DNA of 64,000 nt. It comes from Rhizobium sp. CCGE531 (GTDB lineage Bacteria; Pseudomonadota; Alphaproteobacteria; Rhizobiales; Rhizobiaceae). The notes under the pieces are model-generated. The model was given only the letters and a program-made list of their open reading frames with translations. It searched no databases and was not told the origin of the DNA. The position numbers were made by a program, and so were the translations under genes. The DNA lies in assembly GCF_003627795.1 (NCBI RefSeq), contig NZ_CP032685.1:62001-126000 (forward strand), in the 5' to 3' direction. Of this stretch, positions 1 to 8,581 are shown piece after piece (the first letter of the stretch is position 1; each line of letters starts with the position of its first letter).

Positions 1-707
1 CGCCGACGGCGATTGTCGAGAAATTGAAGGCGATGGCTGCCCGCAGCCAGGCCGCTGCCCTTGTCGCGCCGGATTATCCGGCGGTCACGGCGGCGATCGA
101 GGAACTGAAGGAAAAAGGCATTCCGGTCTTTTCCCTGCTGTCCGATTTCTCCACCACGGCGCGTCAGGGCTATATCGGCGTCGACAATCGCAAGGTGGGA
201 CGCACGGCCGCCTGGATCATCGCGCGCTCGGCGCGTCGTCCCGGCAAGGTCGCCTGCTTCGTCGGCAGCCATCGCTTCCTCGGACATGAGCTGCGTGAAA
301 TTGGTTTTCGCTCCTATTTCCGCGAAAATGCGCCGGAATTCGAGGTGCTGGATACGCTGATCAATCTTGACACGCCTGAGATCACCCATGAGGCGACGCT
401 CGATCTCCTGCAGAAGCACCCTGACCTCATCGGCTTCTATGTCTGCGGCGGTGGCATGGAGGGCGCCATTTCAGCCATTCGCGAGGAGCGGTTATCGGGC
501 AAGCTGATCGCCGTCGTCAACGAGTTGACGCCGGAATCGAAGGCGGCTCTGGCCGACGACGTCGTCGCCATGGCGATCGGAACGCCATTGCCCGCGCTTT
601 GCAAGGAGCTGATGAGCCTGATGATCAAGTCTGTCGAGAGCGATGACGCGGCGGTGCCCGGACAAATCTTTCTGCCATTTGAAATCTTCGTCTCGGAAAA
701 CATCTAG
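1..707 (+). CDS. LacI-family transcriptional regulator, C-terminal part (5' end outside window)
   Basis: The reading frame is open from the first bases of the window to a TAG at 705-707, so the gene begins upstream and about 235 residues are visible. What remains is a periplasmic-binding-protein-like sensor domain of the LacI/GalR type, with the typical GYIGVDN-x-x-x-GR segment at the start of the second subdomain and a conserved GxGxxG-like turn near VCGGGMEG. The N-terminal helix-turn-helix is not in the window. Such proteins bind a sugar or related effector and control nearby uptake or catabolic genes. The next gene downstream encodes a sugar isomerase-like TIM barrel on the same strand, which suggests a carbohydrate or polyol locus. 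The effector cannot be told from the sequence. Confidence 0.8.
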   Translation, partial: PTAIVEKLKAMAARSQAAALVAPDYPAVTAAIEELKEKGIPVFSLLSDFSTTARQGYIGVDNRKVGRTAAWIIARSARRPGKVACFVGSHRFLGHELREIGFRSYFRENAPEFEVLDTLINLDTPEITHEATLDLLQKHPDLIGFYVCGGGMEGAISAIREERLSGKLIAVVNELTPESKAALADDVVAMAIGTPLPALCKELMSLMIKSVESDDAAVPGQIFLPFEIFVSENI

Positions 708-712
708 CATTC

Positions 713-754
713 ATGATGGAGTTCCATCATTTTGCCAATAATTCTTTCAAGAAT
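713..754. promoter_or_regulatory. Two adjacent perfect palindromes between regulator and isomerase genes
   Basis: Positions 713-730 read ATGATGGAGTTCCATCAT, an 8-bp inverted repeat around GT. Positions 741-754 read ATTCTTTCAAGAAT, a 6-bp inverted repeat around TC. They lie just after the LacI-type gene and about 110 bp before the isomerase gene. They could be operators or a weak terminator; no U-tract follows either. Confidence 0.35.
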
Positions 755-865
755 GATAGCTAGGAACGATGGAAGAAAGACATGAATGTCGCTAGTCCTT
801 CGAAAGCAGGCGCGGCGGATTTGGAATGTCTCTGCGGCCGGACGCCTTGAGGAGGATTGCCTATC

Positions 866-1678
866 ATGAGTTCCATTCGCTTCGCGCTCAATCATATGTG
901 CGCGCCGTCCCTGAAGCTGGAGGCGTTCTTTGCTGCCGCGAAAGAGCTTGGCATCGATAACGTGGAGATCCGCAACGATCTTGCCGGCAACGCGATCCTG
1001 GACGGTACGCCGGCAACGGCCGTCAAGGAGCTTGCAGCGCGCCAGGGACTGACGATCATCTCCATCAACGCGCTGCAGCGGTTCAACGAATGGAACGACG
1101 AGCGCGCACGGGAAGCGGCGGAGCTGATCGATTATGCGCGCGATTGCGGCGCCAGGGCGCTCGTCCTTGTTCCGGTCAATGACGGCAGCGGCCGCGAACC
1201 GGAGGTGCGCCGCGCCAATCTTCGCAAATCGCTTTTGGCGCTGAAGCCGATGCTGGAAGCTGCCGGCATTATTGGCCTCGTCGAGCCGCTCGGCTTCGAG
1301 ATCTGCTCGCTGCGACTGAAGAGCGAAGCGGCAGCGGCGATCGAAGAATTGGGCGCGAAGTCCACCTTCTGCCTGGTACACGATACCTTCCATCATCACC
1401 TTGCCGGCGAAACCGCGATCTTCCCCGAGCTGACGGGTCTCGTGCATATTTCCGGCGTCACCGATCCCAACGTCTCGGTTGCCGATATGCGTGACCCGCA
1501 TCGCGTGCTCGTCGATGCCACGGATCGTCTCGACAATGTCGGCCAGTTGCGGGCGTTGATCGCTGCCGGCTATGTCGGTCCGGCATCCTTTGAGCCTTTT
1601 GCCCCGACGGTCCATGCCCTGAAGGAGCCGGTTGCCGCTCTCAAGGAGAGCATGGCCTATATCGCGGGTCAGCTCTGA
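866..1678 (+). CDS. Sugar phosphate isomerase/epimerase-like TIM-barrel protein (IolI-like)
   Basis: This 270-residue protein has the AP-endonuclease-2/xylose-isomerase TIM-barrel pattern. Candidate metal ligands sit at the expected strand ends: Glu140 (LVEPLGFE), Asp173 (LVHDTFHH), His194 (GLVHISG) and Glu243 (ASFEPF). The family includes inosose isomerase IolI and several ketose epimerases acting in the cytoplasm. The ATG at 866 is chosen because a GAGGAGG ribosome site lies 10 bases upstream; a TTG at 857 falls inside that site. The gene follows a LacI-type regulator on the same strand and converges on nikR. The exact substrate is not visible in the sequence; inositol derivatives are a guess from family resemblance. 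Confidence 0.7.
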   Translation: MSSIRFALNHMCAPSLKLEAFFAAAKELGIDNVEIRNDLAGNAILDGTPATAVKELAARQGLTIISINALQRFNEWNDERAREAAELIDYARDCGARALVLVPVNDGSGREPEVRRANLRKSLLALKPMLEAAGIIGLVEPLGFEICSLRLKSEAAAAIEELGAKSTFCLVHDTFHHHLAGETAIFPELTGLVHISGVTDPNVSVADMRDPHRVLVDATDRLDNVGQLRALIAAGYVGPASFEPFAPTVHALKEPVAALKESMAYIAGQL

Positions 1679-1714
1679 TCGACGCGGTAGTCCGCGGGCA
1701 ACTCGCCCGGTCGC

Positions 1715-2152
1715 TCAATCATGCGAATGCGTTTCGGGATGCTCCACGCCATGGTCCGATGGGATGATGTGCAGGTTCCCGAAGCGCACGCCGCGCTGCG
1801 TCACCACGCTGTCGGCGAAGGTCATTATCTCCTCTGCCTTGCCCTTCAGCACGGAGACTTCGAGGCAATCCTGCCCGTCGATATGGACATGAAGCGTCGA
1901 GACTGAAAGATCGTGGTGGTGATGTTGCGCCGTCGTCAGCCGGCGCGACAGGTCGCGGGTTTCGTGTTCATAGACATAGGTCAGCGCCGCATAGCATCTG
2001 GCTTCGCCATCAACTGTCGGCTGCGCGCGGGTGACAGCGTCGCGAACGAGATCGCGCAAGGTTTCCGAGCGGCTGGCATAGCCCCGTTGCGCGCTGATCT
2101 TGTCGATCGTCTCCAGAAGATCGTCATCGATGGTGATGGTAATGCGTTGCAT
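1715..2152 (-). CDS. nikR: Nickel-responsive transcriptional regulator NikR
   Basis: The 145-residue protein starts with a ribbon-helix-helix DNA-binding segment (MQRITITIDDDLLETIDKIS) and ends with an ACT-like metal-binding domain. The high-affinity nickel ligands of E. coli NikR (His76, His87, His89, Cys95) are all present one position later: His77 in the HHHH run, His88 and His90 in LHVH, and Cys96 in DCLEV. NikR tetramers with Ni(II) repress nickel uptake genes. Here no nickel transporter is adjacent; the gene lies 76 bp downstream of cobM on the same strand. No classic GTATGA-N16-TCATAC operator was seen nearby. The C-terminus is His-rich (HPETHSHD). A longer upstream frame exists, but homology begins at this ATG. 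Confidence 0.92.
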   Translation of the reverse strand: MQRITITIDDDLLETIDKISAQRGYASRSETLRDLVRDAVTRAQPTVDGEARCYAALTYVYEHETRDLSRRLTTAQHHHHDLSVSTLHVHIDGQDCLEVSVLKGKAEEIMTFADSVVTQRGVRFGNLHIIPSDHGVEHPETHSHD

Positions 2153-2228
2153 GTCCTGATCCTCGTTCCCCGCAGTTCGTTGGTGTCGACTAGAGGAAAT
2201 TTCGAGGCGATTTGCAACGGTGTCAGGC

Positions 2229-2987
2229 TTATTGGCGGCCGCGGAAGCGACGCTGGTAGGTCGGGTCGTAGAGCGAGCTTTCACGGAAATCGCTGGCGGC
2301 GAGCGAGGGACCGACAAAGATCAGCGCGGTGCGCTCGATCGGTTCGGCCGCGACCTTTTCCTCGATCGTGGCAAGCGTGCCCCGAATGATCTGCTCGTCC
2401 GGCCAGGACGCCTTGACGACGATCGCAACCGGGCAATCCGCGCCATAAAGCGGCGTCAGGTCCTCAACGACTTTTTGAAGCGCGTGGATCGCCAGGTGGA
2501 TGGCGAGCGTCGCGCCAGTCGCGCCGAATTTTTCCAGTGTCTCGTTGTTCGGCATGGGCGAGGCACGGCCGGAAACCCGCGTCAGAACCAGGCTCTGGGC
2601 GACAGCCGGGATGGTCAGCTCGCGGCCGAGCGCCGAAGCGGCAGCCGCGAAAGCGGGAACACCGGGGGTCAGCGTATAGTCGATGCCGTGCTGTTCGAGC
2701 CTGCGGATCTGCTCGGCAACCGCGCTCCAGACCGAGAGATCGCCGGAATGCAGGCGCGCGACGTCTTCACCGGCCGACGCCGCTTTCAGATATTCGGCCT
2801 CGATCTCATCGAGCGACATCGGTGCGGTGTCGATAATCCGCGCGCCGGGCGGGCAATATTGCAGCAGCTCTCGCGAAACGATCGAGCCGGCATAGAGGCA
2901 GACCGGGCATTTGCCGATGAGATCCCGGCCTCGCACCGTGATCAGGTCGGCGGCCCCGGGGCCTGCGCCAATGAAATGCACTGTCAT
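2229..2987 (-). CDS. cobM: Precorrin-4 C11-methyltransferase
   Basis: The 252-residue protein has the SAM-dependent tetrapyrrole methylase fold, starting with the glycine-rich GAGPGAADL loop at residues 7-15 and containing the [11 protein letters not shown] and [11 protein letters not shown] segments typical of CobM/CbiF. It methylates C11 of precorrin-4 to give precorrin-5 in the aerobic cobalamin pathway, in the cytoplasm. It lies 19 bp downstream of cobL on the same strand, so the two are probably cotranscribed. Length and motifs are normal for the family. Confidence 0.95.
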   Translation of the reverse strand: MTVHFIGAGPGAADLITVRGRDLIGKCPVCLYAGSIVSRELLQYCPPGARIIDTAPMSLDEIEAEYLKAASAGEDVARLHSGDLSVWSAVAEQIRRLEQHGIDYTLTPGVPAFAAAASALGRELTIPAVAQSLVLTRVSGRASPMPNNETLEKFGATGATLAIHLAIHALQKVVEDLTPLYGADCPVAIVVKASWPDEQIIRGTLATIEEKVAAEPIERTALIFVGPSLAASDFRESSLYDPTYQRRFRGRQ

Positions 2988-3006
2988 CGCTCTACCTCGT
3001 TCTGAA

Positions 3007-4233
3007 TTATGGCTTGGTCCACGACCATTGCGTCACCGGCATGGCCGGCCGCCAGCCCGTCATGCGGCCGACGGGTGCGGCGCGGGCAATATCGATGCGG
3101 ATCAGCGAGCCGCCCCTGCGTGCCTGTTCGGCCAGCAGAAGAGCTTCCATCTCCGTCGTGACGGCATTGACGACCAGCCTGCCGCCGCTTTTCAATTGGC
3201 CGATGGCGGCATCGAGCACGCCGGCATCGCTGCCGCCGCCGCCGATAAAGATCGCATCCGGTGTCGGCAGGCCAGAAAGTGCATTCGGCGCCTCGCCCTC
3301 GACAACGGTCAGACCAGGCACGCCGAAATTCAGCGCGTTGCGGCGAATTCGCGCCGCACGCTCAGTTGATGCCTCGATGGCAATGGCGCGCAGCGAAGGG
3401 TCTGCCAGCATCCATTCGATGCCGATCGAACCGGAGCCGGCGCCGATATCCCAGAGCAGCTCGCCGTGGCGTGGCGCCAGCGCCGATAGCGTGATTGCAC
3501 GTATCTCCCGCTTGGTGATCTGGCCGTCATGCTCGAAAAGCTCATCCGCCAAGCCGGCGCTCAGCGATAAAATCCGCGCGCCGGTGTCGGCTTTGACCTC
3601 GACGCCGCAGATATTGAGATCGTTGATGCCGGAAAGGGAAAAGTTAGCGGCACCTTGCCGCGTGAGCTTCTCATGCGGGCCGCCAAGCGCTTCCAGAACC
3701 GTAAGCTCGGACTGACCGAAGCCTGAGCTTTGCAGCAGGGCGGCTAGCTCTGAAGGACCTTTGCCGTCGGATGTCAGCGCCAGGATCTTGCGGCCGGGAT
3801 GCAGATGCGGCCGGATGAGGTCGATGGGCCGTCCATGAAGCGAAAGGATCGTGGTGTCCTGCAAAGGCCAGCCGAGACGCGATGCGGCAAGGCTGAAGGA
3901 GGAGGGCGCCGGGATGACCGTCATTTCAACGACTGGAATGTGCCGCGAGAGCGTTGCGCCGATGCCGTAGAAGAAGGGATCGCCGGAGGCGAGAACCACC
4001 GTCGGCTTGCCCTGCTGGGCAAGGACGGCTTCCACGGATCTTTCGAATGGCGAAAGCCATGCTTGCGTCTCGCCGGTGACGAGCGGCTTCATCAACTCGA
4101 TATGGCGCATCCCGCCGAAGACGACCGGCGCCTCGGCGATCAGCCGTTTGGCTTCGTCGCCGATGCCGGCTGGACCGTCTTCGCCGATGCCGATAAGAAT
4201 GAGCCAGCGTTGAACTGAAGGTGTCTCAGCCAT
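3007..4233 (-). CDS. cobL: Precorrin-6Y C5,15-methyltransferase (decarboxylating)
   Basis: CobL here is 408 residues, the full-length two-domain form. The N-terminal half is a tetrapyrrole methylase ([13 protein letters not shown], then [12 protein letters not shown]) for C5. The C-terminal half is a Rossmann methyltransferase ([17 protein letters not shown]) that methylates C15 and decarboxylates the C12 acetate. It converts precorrin-6B to precorrin-8X. The ATG is set at 4233-4231 because the family begins with the short MAETP leader followed by the first methylase strand. This start codon sits in the palindrome CATG, which also supplies the ATG of cobK on the other strand, so the two genes overlap head to head by 2 bp. 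Confidence 0.95.
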   Translation of the reverse strand: MAETPSVQRWLILIGIGEDGPAGIGDEAKRLIAEAPVVFGGMRHIELMKPLVTGETQAWLSPFERSVEAVLAQQGKPTVVLASGDPFFYGIGATLSRHIPVVEMTVIPAPSSFSLAASRLGWPLQDTTILSLHGRPIDLIRPHLHPGRKILALTSDGKGPSELAALLQSSGFGQSELTVLEALGGPHEKLTRQGAANFSLSGINDLNICGVEVKADTGARILSLSAGLADELFEHDGQITKREIRAITLSALAPRHGELLWDIGAGSGSIGIEWMLADPSLRAIAIEASTERAARIRRNALNFGVPGLTVVEGEAPNALSGLPTPDAIFIGGGGSDAGVLDAAIGQLKSGGRLVVNAVTTEMEALLLAEQARRGGSLIRIDIARAAPVGRMTGWRPAMPVTQWSWTKP

Positions 4234-5002
4234 GGGCAAGGCCCGCATTCTGATCCTCGGCGGTACGACGGAGGCCCGCGCACTGGCGGCAGCTCTTGCC
4301 GCCCGCGCCGATCTCGACACTGTTCTGTCGCTTGCCGGCAGGACCGCCGATCCAGCCCCGCAGCCCGTTCCGGTGCGCAGCGGCGGTTTCGGCGGAGCCG
4401 AGGGGCTTGCGCGCTATCTTCGCGAGGAAGCGATCGATCTGGTGGTCGATGCCACCCATCCCTTCGCGGCCCGCATCTCCGCCAATGCCGCGCAGGCGGC
4501 TGCTCAATGCGATGTGACGGCCTTTGCGTTGCGCCGCCCCGCCTGGGTGCCGGTCGAAGGAGACGACTGGCTGTCGGTGCATAGCGTTTCGCAGGCTATC
4601 GCCGCGCTCGGCGCAGCACCCTTGCGCGTTTTCCTGGCGACGGGCCGACAGGAGGCGCATCAGGCGAACGCGGCGCCGCAACACCATTATTGGGTCCGCA
4701 GCGTCGATCCCGTCGAGCCGCCGCTGACGGCGCCGCATGTCAGCTACATCCATGGCCGGGGTCCGTTCCGATTGGCCGATGAGCTGGATGTGCTGCAACG
4801 GCACGGGATCGAGGTCGTCGTCGCCAAGAATAGCGGCGGTGATGCAACCTACGGAAAGATCGATGCGGCAAGGCAGCTCGGCATCAAGGTGATCATGGTC
4901 GAGCGCGCGGAGACTGCCGGTTTGCCGGTGGTCGAAACAGTCGATGCTGCGCTCGATCGGATTGATCATTTCGTCTCTTCCCTGATGAAACGCGGCGTAT
5001 AG
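4232..5002 (+). CDS. cobK: Precorrin-6A reductase
   Basis: The 256-residue protein begins with a Rossmann-type ILILGGTTEARALA motif and carries the conserved VDATHPFA and FLATGRQE-like segments of CobK/CbiJ. It reduces precorrin-6A to precorrin-6B with NADPH. It is the only cob gene on the plus strand. Its start codon overlaps that of cobL (shared CATG), and its 3' end overlaps the 3' end of cobJ by 37 bp (4966-5002). Its promoter must therefore lie inside cobL sequence, or it must be read from a longer plus-strand transcript. Confidence 0.95.
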   Translation: MGKARILILGGTTEARALAAALAARADLDTVLSLAGRTADPAPQPVPVRSGGFGGAEGLARYLREEAIDLVVDATHPFAARISANAAQAAAQCDVTAFALRRPAWVPVEGDDWLSVHSVSQAIAALGAAPLRVFLATGRQEAHQANAAPQHHYWVRSVDPVEPPLTAPHVSYIHGRGPFRLADELDVLQRHGIEVVVAKNSGGDATYGKIDAARQLGIKVIMVERAETAGLPVVETVDAALDRIDHFVSSLMKRGV

Positions 5003-5730
5003 ACCAGATCCGGGCGTCCTTCGCGGGCAATGATCCGGGTCTCGGCCGAGCCGATGATGACGCAGGTCGCCATATCCGCCTGCGAAGCCTCGGCATCGCC
5101 GAGCCGTGCCACCGTCATGTGCTCGTCGGGCCGGCCGGCTGCCCGTCCGAAGATGATAGGCGTATCCGCCGGCAATATGTCACGAACGATTTCGAAAGCC
5201 TTGCCAAGCTGCCAGGGCCGCGCCTTGCTGATCGGATTGTAGAGCGCGATGACGAAACCGGCCCCGGCGACGGCGCGGAGCCGGTTTTCGATCAGCGGCC
5301 AGGGCTTGAGATTGTCCGACAGCGACATCGCGCAGAAATCGTGCCCGAGAGGCGCACCGATGCGTGCCGCCACGGCAAGCATGGCTGTAATGCCCGGCAC
5401 GACGACAAGATCCACCGCGCGCCATTCCGCCGGACCGTGATCGATTGCTTCACAGACCGCCGCGGCCATGGCAAAGACGCCCGGATCGCCGCCGGAGACG
5501 ACGCAGACATTGACGCCGGCTGCGGCCCGCTGCAGCGCCACTTTGGCACGATCCAGCTCCTCGCGATTGTCGGATGCCTGGCGGATCTGGTCGCCGCGCA
5601 GCGTCAGGCGGTCGAGATAAGGGCCATAGCCATAAAATTCATGGGCGTCCGCAACCGCCGCCAGCGCTTCCGGCGTCGCCTGTGCGGGGTTGCCGGGGCC
5701 GGTGCCGATCACATAGAGACGCCCGCTCAT
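4966..5730 (-). CDS. cobJ: Precorrin-3B C17-methyltransferase
   Basis: This 254-residue SAM-dependent tetrapyrrole methylase starts with LYVIGTGPGNPAQATPEA and contains VVSGGDPGVFAMA and VPGITAMLAVAARIGAPLGHDF, typical of CobJ/CbiH. It methylates C17 and drives ring contraction of precorrin-3B to precorrin-4. The start at 5730 is supported by an ATGA overlap with the stop of cobI (5727-5730), which suggests translational coupling; an ATG five codons upstream is less likely. The 3' end overlaps the convergent cobK by 37 bp. Confidence 0.95.
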   Translation of the reverse strand: MSGRLYVIGTGPGNPAQATPEALAAVADAHEFYGYGPYLDRLTLRGDQIRQASDNREELDRAKVALQRAAAGVNVCVVSGGDPGVFAMAAAVCEAIDHGPAEWRAVDLVVVPGITAMLAVAARIGAPLGHDFCAMSLSDNLKPWPLIENRLRAVAGAGFVIALYNPISKARPWQLGKAFEIVRDILPADTPIIFGRAAGRPDEHMTVARLGDAEASQADMATCVIIGSAETRIIAREGRPDLVYTPRFIREETK

Positions 5731-6464
5731 GGCCTTCCTTCCCAACCCGGAACGAGGACCAGCGAGAAATATGGCGCCTCGGCATCGTCGCGGCTGGCAA
5801 GTGGCGCCATCGCGCCGTTCGTCATCGTGCCGCGCTCGACATAGATGGCCTCGCTCAGCCGACCGGCGGCATCAAGCGCGCGGCGGATCTTCGGCAGGTT
5901 GCGGCCAACCTTCATGATGACGGCTGCCTGGGTATCCCCCAGGCGCCGAGTAAGCTCAGCTTCCGCCATCGTTCCCGGCAGCACCGAGAGGACGTCGTCT
6001 CCCTGTACCATCGGCAATCCGGCCAGAGACCAGCAGCCGGACATGGCCGTCACGCCCGGTATGACTTCCGTCGGAAAACGATCGGCAAGGCGTACATGCA
6101 GATGCATGTAGGAGCCGTAGAAGAGTGGGTCGCCTTCGCTGAGCACGGCAACGGTCTTTCCTTCGCGCAGATGCGCCGCCACCATCTCGGCCGAGACGTC
6201 ATAGAAGGCGGTAATCTGGTGACTATATTCCGGCGCGTCCTTATCGATCTCGGTCGTGACGGGATAGTAAAGCGGCAGGAGCGTCACGTCTGCTTTCAGC
6301 AGATCGCCGACGATGGCTCGTCCGTTGCCACCTTTGCCCTGCTTGGCAAAGTAGGCGACGACATCGGCACGCTCCAGCGCCTTGACGGCCTTGACCGTCA
6401 GCAGTTCGGGATCGCCGGGGCCGGTGCCGACACCGATCAGGCTTCCATTCGACGGCGCGTTCAT
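5727..6464 (-). CDS. cobI: Precorrin-2 C20-methyltransferase
   Basis: The 245-residue protein has the methylase N-terminus LIGVGTGPGDPELLTVKA, the LSEGDPLFYGSYMHL loop and the VIPGVTAMSGCWSLAGLP segment of CobI/CbiL. It adds the C20 methyl group to precorrin-2, giving precorrin-3A, an early committed step of corrin synthesis. It overlaps cobH upstream (6461-6464) and cobJ downstream (5727-5730), both through ATGA, so cobH-cobI-cobJ forms a tightly coupled series. Confidence 0.95.
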   Translation of the reverse strand: MNAPSNGSLIGVGTGPGDPELLTVKAVKALERADVVAYFAKQGKGGNGRAIVGDLLKADVTLLPLYYPVTTEIDKDAPEYSHQITAFYDVSAEMVAAHLREGKTVAVLSEGDPLFYGSYMHLHVRLADRFPTEVIPGVTAMSGCWSLAGLPMVQGDDVLSVLPGTMAEAELTRRLGDTQAAVIMKVGRNLPKIRRALDAAGRLSEAIYVERGTMTNGAMAPLASRDDAEAPYFSLVLVPGWEGRP

Positions 6465-7093
6465 AGGCCGGGCCTCGCCAAAGCGTTAAGGGCGGCTGCC
6501 GTCATGGCGCTGCCGCCAAGCCGGCCGCGTACGATGGCAAAGGGAACGCCGTAGGAATTCTCGGCAAGGGCATCCTTCGATTCCGCCGCGCCGACAAAGC
6601 CGACGGGCATGCCGATGATGGCGGCAGGCTTCGGCGCGCCATCGCGCAGCATTTCCAGAAGGTGGAAGAGGGCAGTCGGCGCGTTGCCGATGGCGACGAC
6701 AGCGCCTGCAAGCCGATCGGTCCACAGATGCATGGCCGCAGCCGAACGCGTGTTGCCGATGGTCTTTGCGATTTCCGCCGTGCGCGGATCCTGCAAGGTG
6801 CAGATCACCTCGTTTGCCGCCGGCAGGCGGGCGCGGGTCACGCCACGGGTGACCATTTCCGCATCGCAGAAGATCGGCGCGCCGGCAGACAGCGCCTGAC
6901 GCGCCGATGCGACGAAATCGGGCGAGAACATGAAATGCTCTGCCGCTTCCACCAGTCCGCAGGCATGAATCATGCGGACAGCGACATCGGCCTCTGCTTC
7001 GGGAAAACGCGACAAATCGGCTTCGCTGCGGATGATCGCGAAGGAGCGTTCATAGATCGCATCCCCCTCGCGGATATAGTCATAGTCAGGCAT
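6461..7093 (-). CDS. cobH: Precorrin-8X methylmutase
   Basis: The 210-residue protein matches the CobH/CbiC family. The catalytic histidine is His43 in VRMIHACGLVE. The C-terminal half has AIGNAPTALFHLLE and GMPVGFVGAAESK, which are hallmarks of the family. The enzyme moves the C11 methyl to C12, converting precorrin-8X to hydrogenobyrinic acid. Its start is 2 bp from the end of cobG, and its end overlaps cobI by 4 bp, so it is part of one transcript. Confidence 0.95.
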   Translation of the reverse strand: MPDYDYIREGDAIYERSFAIIRSEADLSRFPEAEADVAVRMIHACGLVEAAEHFMFSPDFVASARQALSAGAPIFCDAEMVTRGVTRARLPAANEVICTLQDPRTAEIAKTIGNTRSAAAMHLWTDRLAGAVVAIGNAPTALFHLLEMLRDGAPKPAAIIGMPVGFVGAAESKDALAENSYGVPFAIVRGRLGGSAMTAAALNALARPGL

Positions 7094-7095
7094 TT

Positions 7096-8523
7096 CTATC
7101 CCTGTCGTAAAGCCGTCGCGATTGCGTCCCGGCCAAGCCGTTTAAGACACTGCTGTGCCGATTCGCCAGCAGCTTTGTTGTTTCGTACCAGTTGCCCGAG
7201 CGCCGCCAGCGCGGATTTCAGGTCTTCCTTGCCGATGTAAGCCACAGGTTCGCCCGATGATGACCCATTTACGACAATAGCATGGCCTGTTGCAGCCCCG
7301 ACGATCGTGAGCATTGCCGGAGAGGGATGGGCGCAGCCTTTTGTGCAGCCGGACAGGTGCACCTTGAGCGAGCCGTCAAGCAAGTCGGCCCCCACGCCGA
7401 CCAGATCGGCGGCGGCCTCTCTCGTTGCATAGTGGGCGGAGGCGCATGCGCCGGTACCGGCGCACGGAATTGCATAATTTGCCGGATCGTCGGCGCGCGT
7501 CTGAAAGCCGCAATCGGCTGCCGCAGCCTGCATGCTTTCGACCCGATCAAGCGGAAGGCCGAGCAGCAACAGGCTGTGTTCCGGCCCCGTCCGGATTTCA
7601 CGCACACCCGCCGCCTCCGCGAGGCCAAGAAAGCGGAGGAGATCCCGGGCATGGATCTGACCGAAGGCGGGGCGCAGCCCGAGCGCGGAATGTTCCTTGT
7701 CAAGGGGAATGATGCCGACGGGAGAGGGCGGTGGGATGGTTTCGCCACACGCATGGTCAGGCAGTGCGGGAAACTGCGCTTGCAGCGAGGCGGCGTCCAG
7801 ATCGCGGCCACGGGCGCGGGGTCCAATCGCAGCCAAGGTTTTCAGCAGCGCGTTGACGCCGGCAATCGCCTGTTCGCTGGGCAATGCGGCAATTGGCATC
7901 GCCGTCGCGTCCGTTCCGGCGATCGCGAGTGTCCACAGTTGCCGGTCATCAGCGACCTTGACGGCTTTCAGCCTGATGTCCGCCGAGAGTTCGTCGAGGA
8001 CCAACCGGCCGCCGCCATCGACGATAATGGCGAGTTTGGCGGCCAGCAGCAGTTTGGGATCGGGTGAATCGATCGCGCTTCGCAGGCGTTCGGCGAGCAG
8101 GCGCGCGTTGGCGATTTCCGATGGATCGAGGCCGCTGAGCGGTGGGACCTCAATGGCAACGCCGCTCTCCGGTACGATGCCGGCACGATCGATATCGGCG
8201 GCCAGTCCGGCCATGCTTTCCACTGTCATGCCCCGCAGCTGAAGATTGCCCCGCGCCGTGATCTCGATCAGGCCATTGCCATGCTTTTTCGTGGCCTTGG
8301 CCAGGGCGCGAAACTGCGCAACCGTCAATCCCGGCGTCGAGGGGCGCAGGCGCACAAGCAGGCCATCGCCCGTCCGCATCGGTGCGCTAAGCGAGGGGCA
8401 GGCACCGCGAACCATGGAGGGTAGGGGCAATGCAGCATTGTAGCGGTCGCCCTCCTCCTGCGAGAGGCACGCTTGTCCTTTTACCGTCTGCGCGTCGGCC
8501 GCAACCATAAGACTGCCCTTCAT
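7096..8523 (-). CDS. cobG: Precorrin-3B synthase (oxygen-dependent)
   Basis: The protein is about 475 residues and belongs to the sulfite/nitrite reductase ferredoxin-like family. The C-terminal half carries the four cysteines for a 4Fe-4S centre: a Cx5C pair (PCAGTGAC) and a Cx3C pair (SGCTKGC). CobG hydroxylates C20 of precorrin-3A and forms the gamma-lactone using O2, which marks the aerobic cobalamin route. The start at 8523 is preferred because an AAGGAA ribosome site lies about 9 bases upstream; an ATG at 8532 sits directly on that site. The open frame continues another 100 codons upstream into cobF but without homology. cobF ends 58 bp upstream. Confidence 0.92.
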   Translation of the reverse strand: MKGSLMVAADAQTVKGQACLSQEEGDRYNAALPLPSMVRGACPSLSAPMRTGDGLLVRLRPSTPGLTVAQFRALAKATKKHGNGLIEITARGNLQLRGMTVESMAGLAADIDRAGIVPESGVAIEVPPLSGLDPSEIANARLLAERLRSAIDSPDPKLLLAAKLAIIVDGGGRLVLDELSADIRLKAVKVADDRQLWTLAIAGTDATAMPIAALPSEQAIAGVNALLKTLAAIGPRARGRDLDAASLQAQFPALPDHACGETIPPPSPVGIIPLDKEHSALGLRPAFGQIHARDLLRFLGLAEAAGVREIRTGPEHSLLLLGLPLDRVESMQAAAADCGFQTRADDPANYAIPCAGTGACASAHYATREAAADLVGVGADLLDGSLKVHLSGCTKGCAHPSPAMLTIVGAATGHAIVVNGSSSGEPVAYIGKEDLKSALAALGQLVRNNKAAGESAQQCLKRLGRDAIATALRQG

Positions 8524-8581
8524 AGGGGACATTTCCTTGCACAATCCGGATCGGCGGGCAAATGATTTGGCGTAGGACCAT

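Noticed and set aside
704..1615. 303-residue minus-strand frame over the isomerase gene
   Set aside because: It has Arg/Gln/Asp-rich shadow composition, no domain, and lies opposite a clear gene with a ribosome site.
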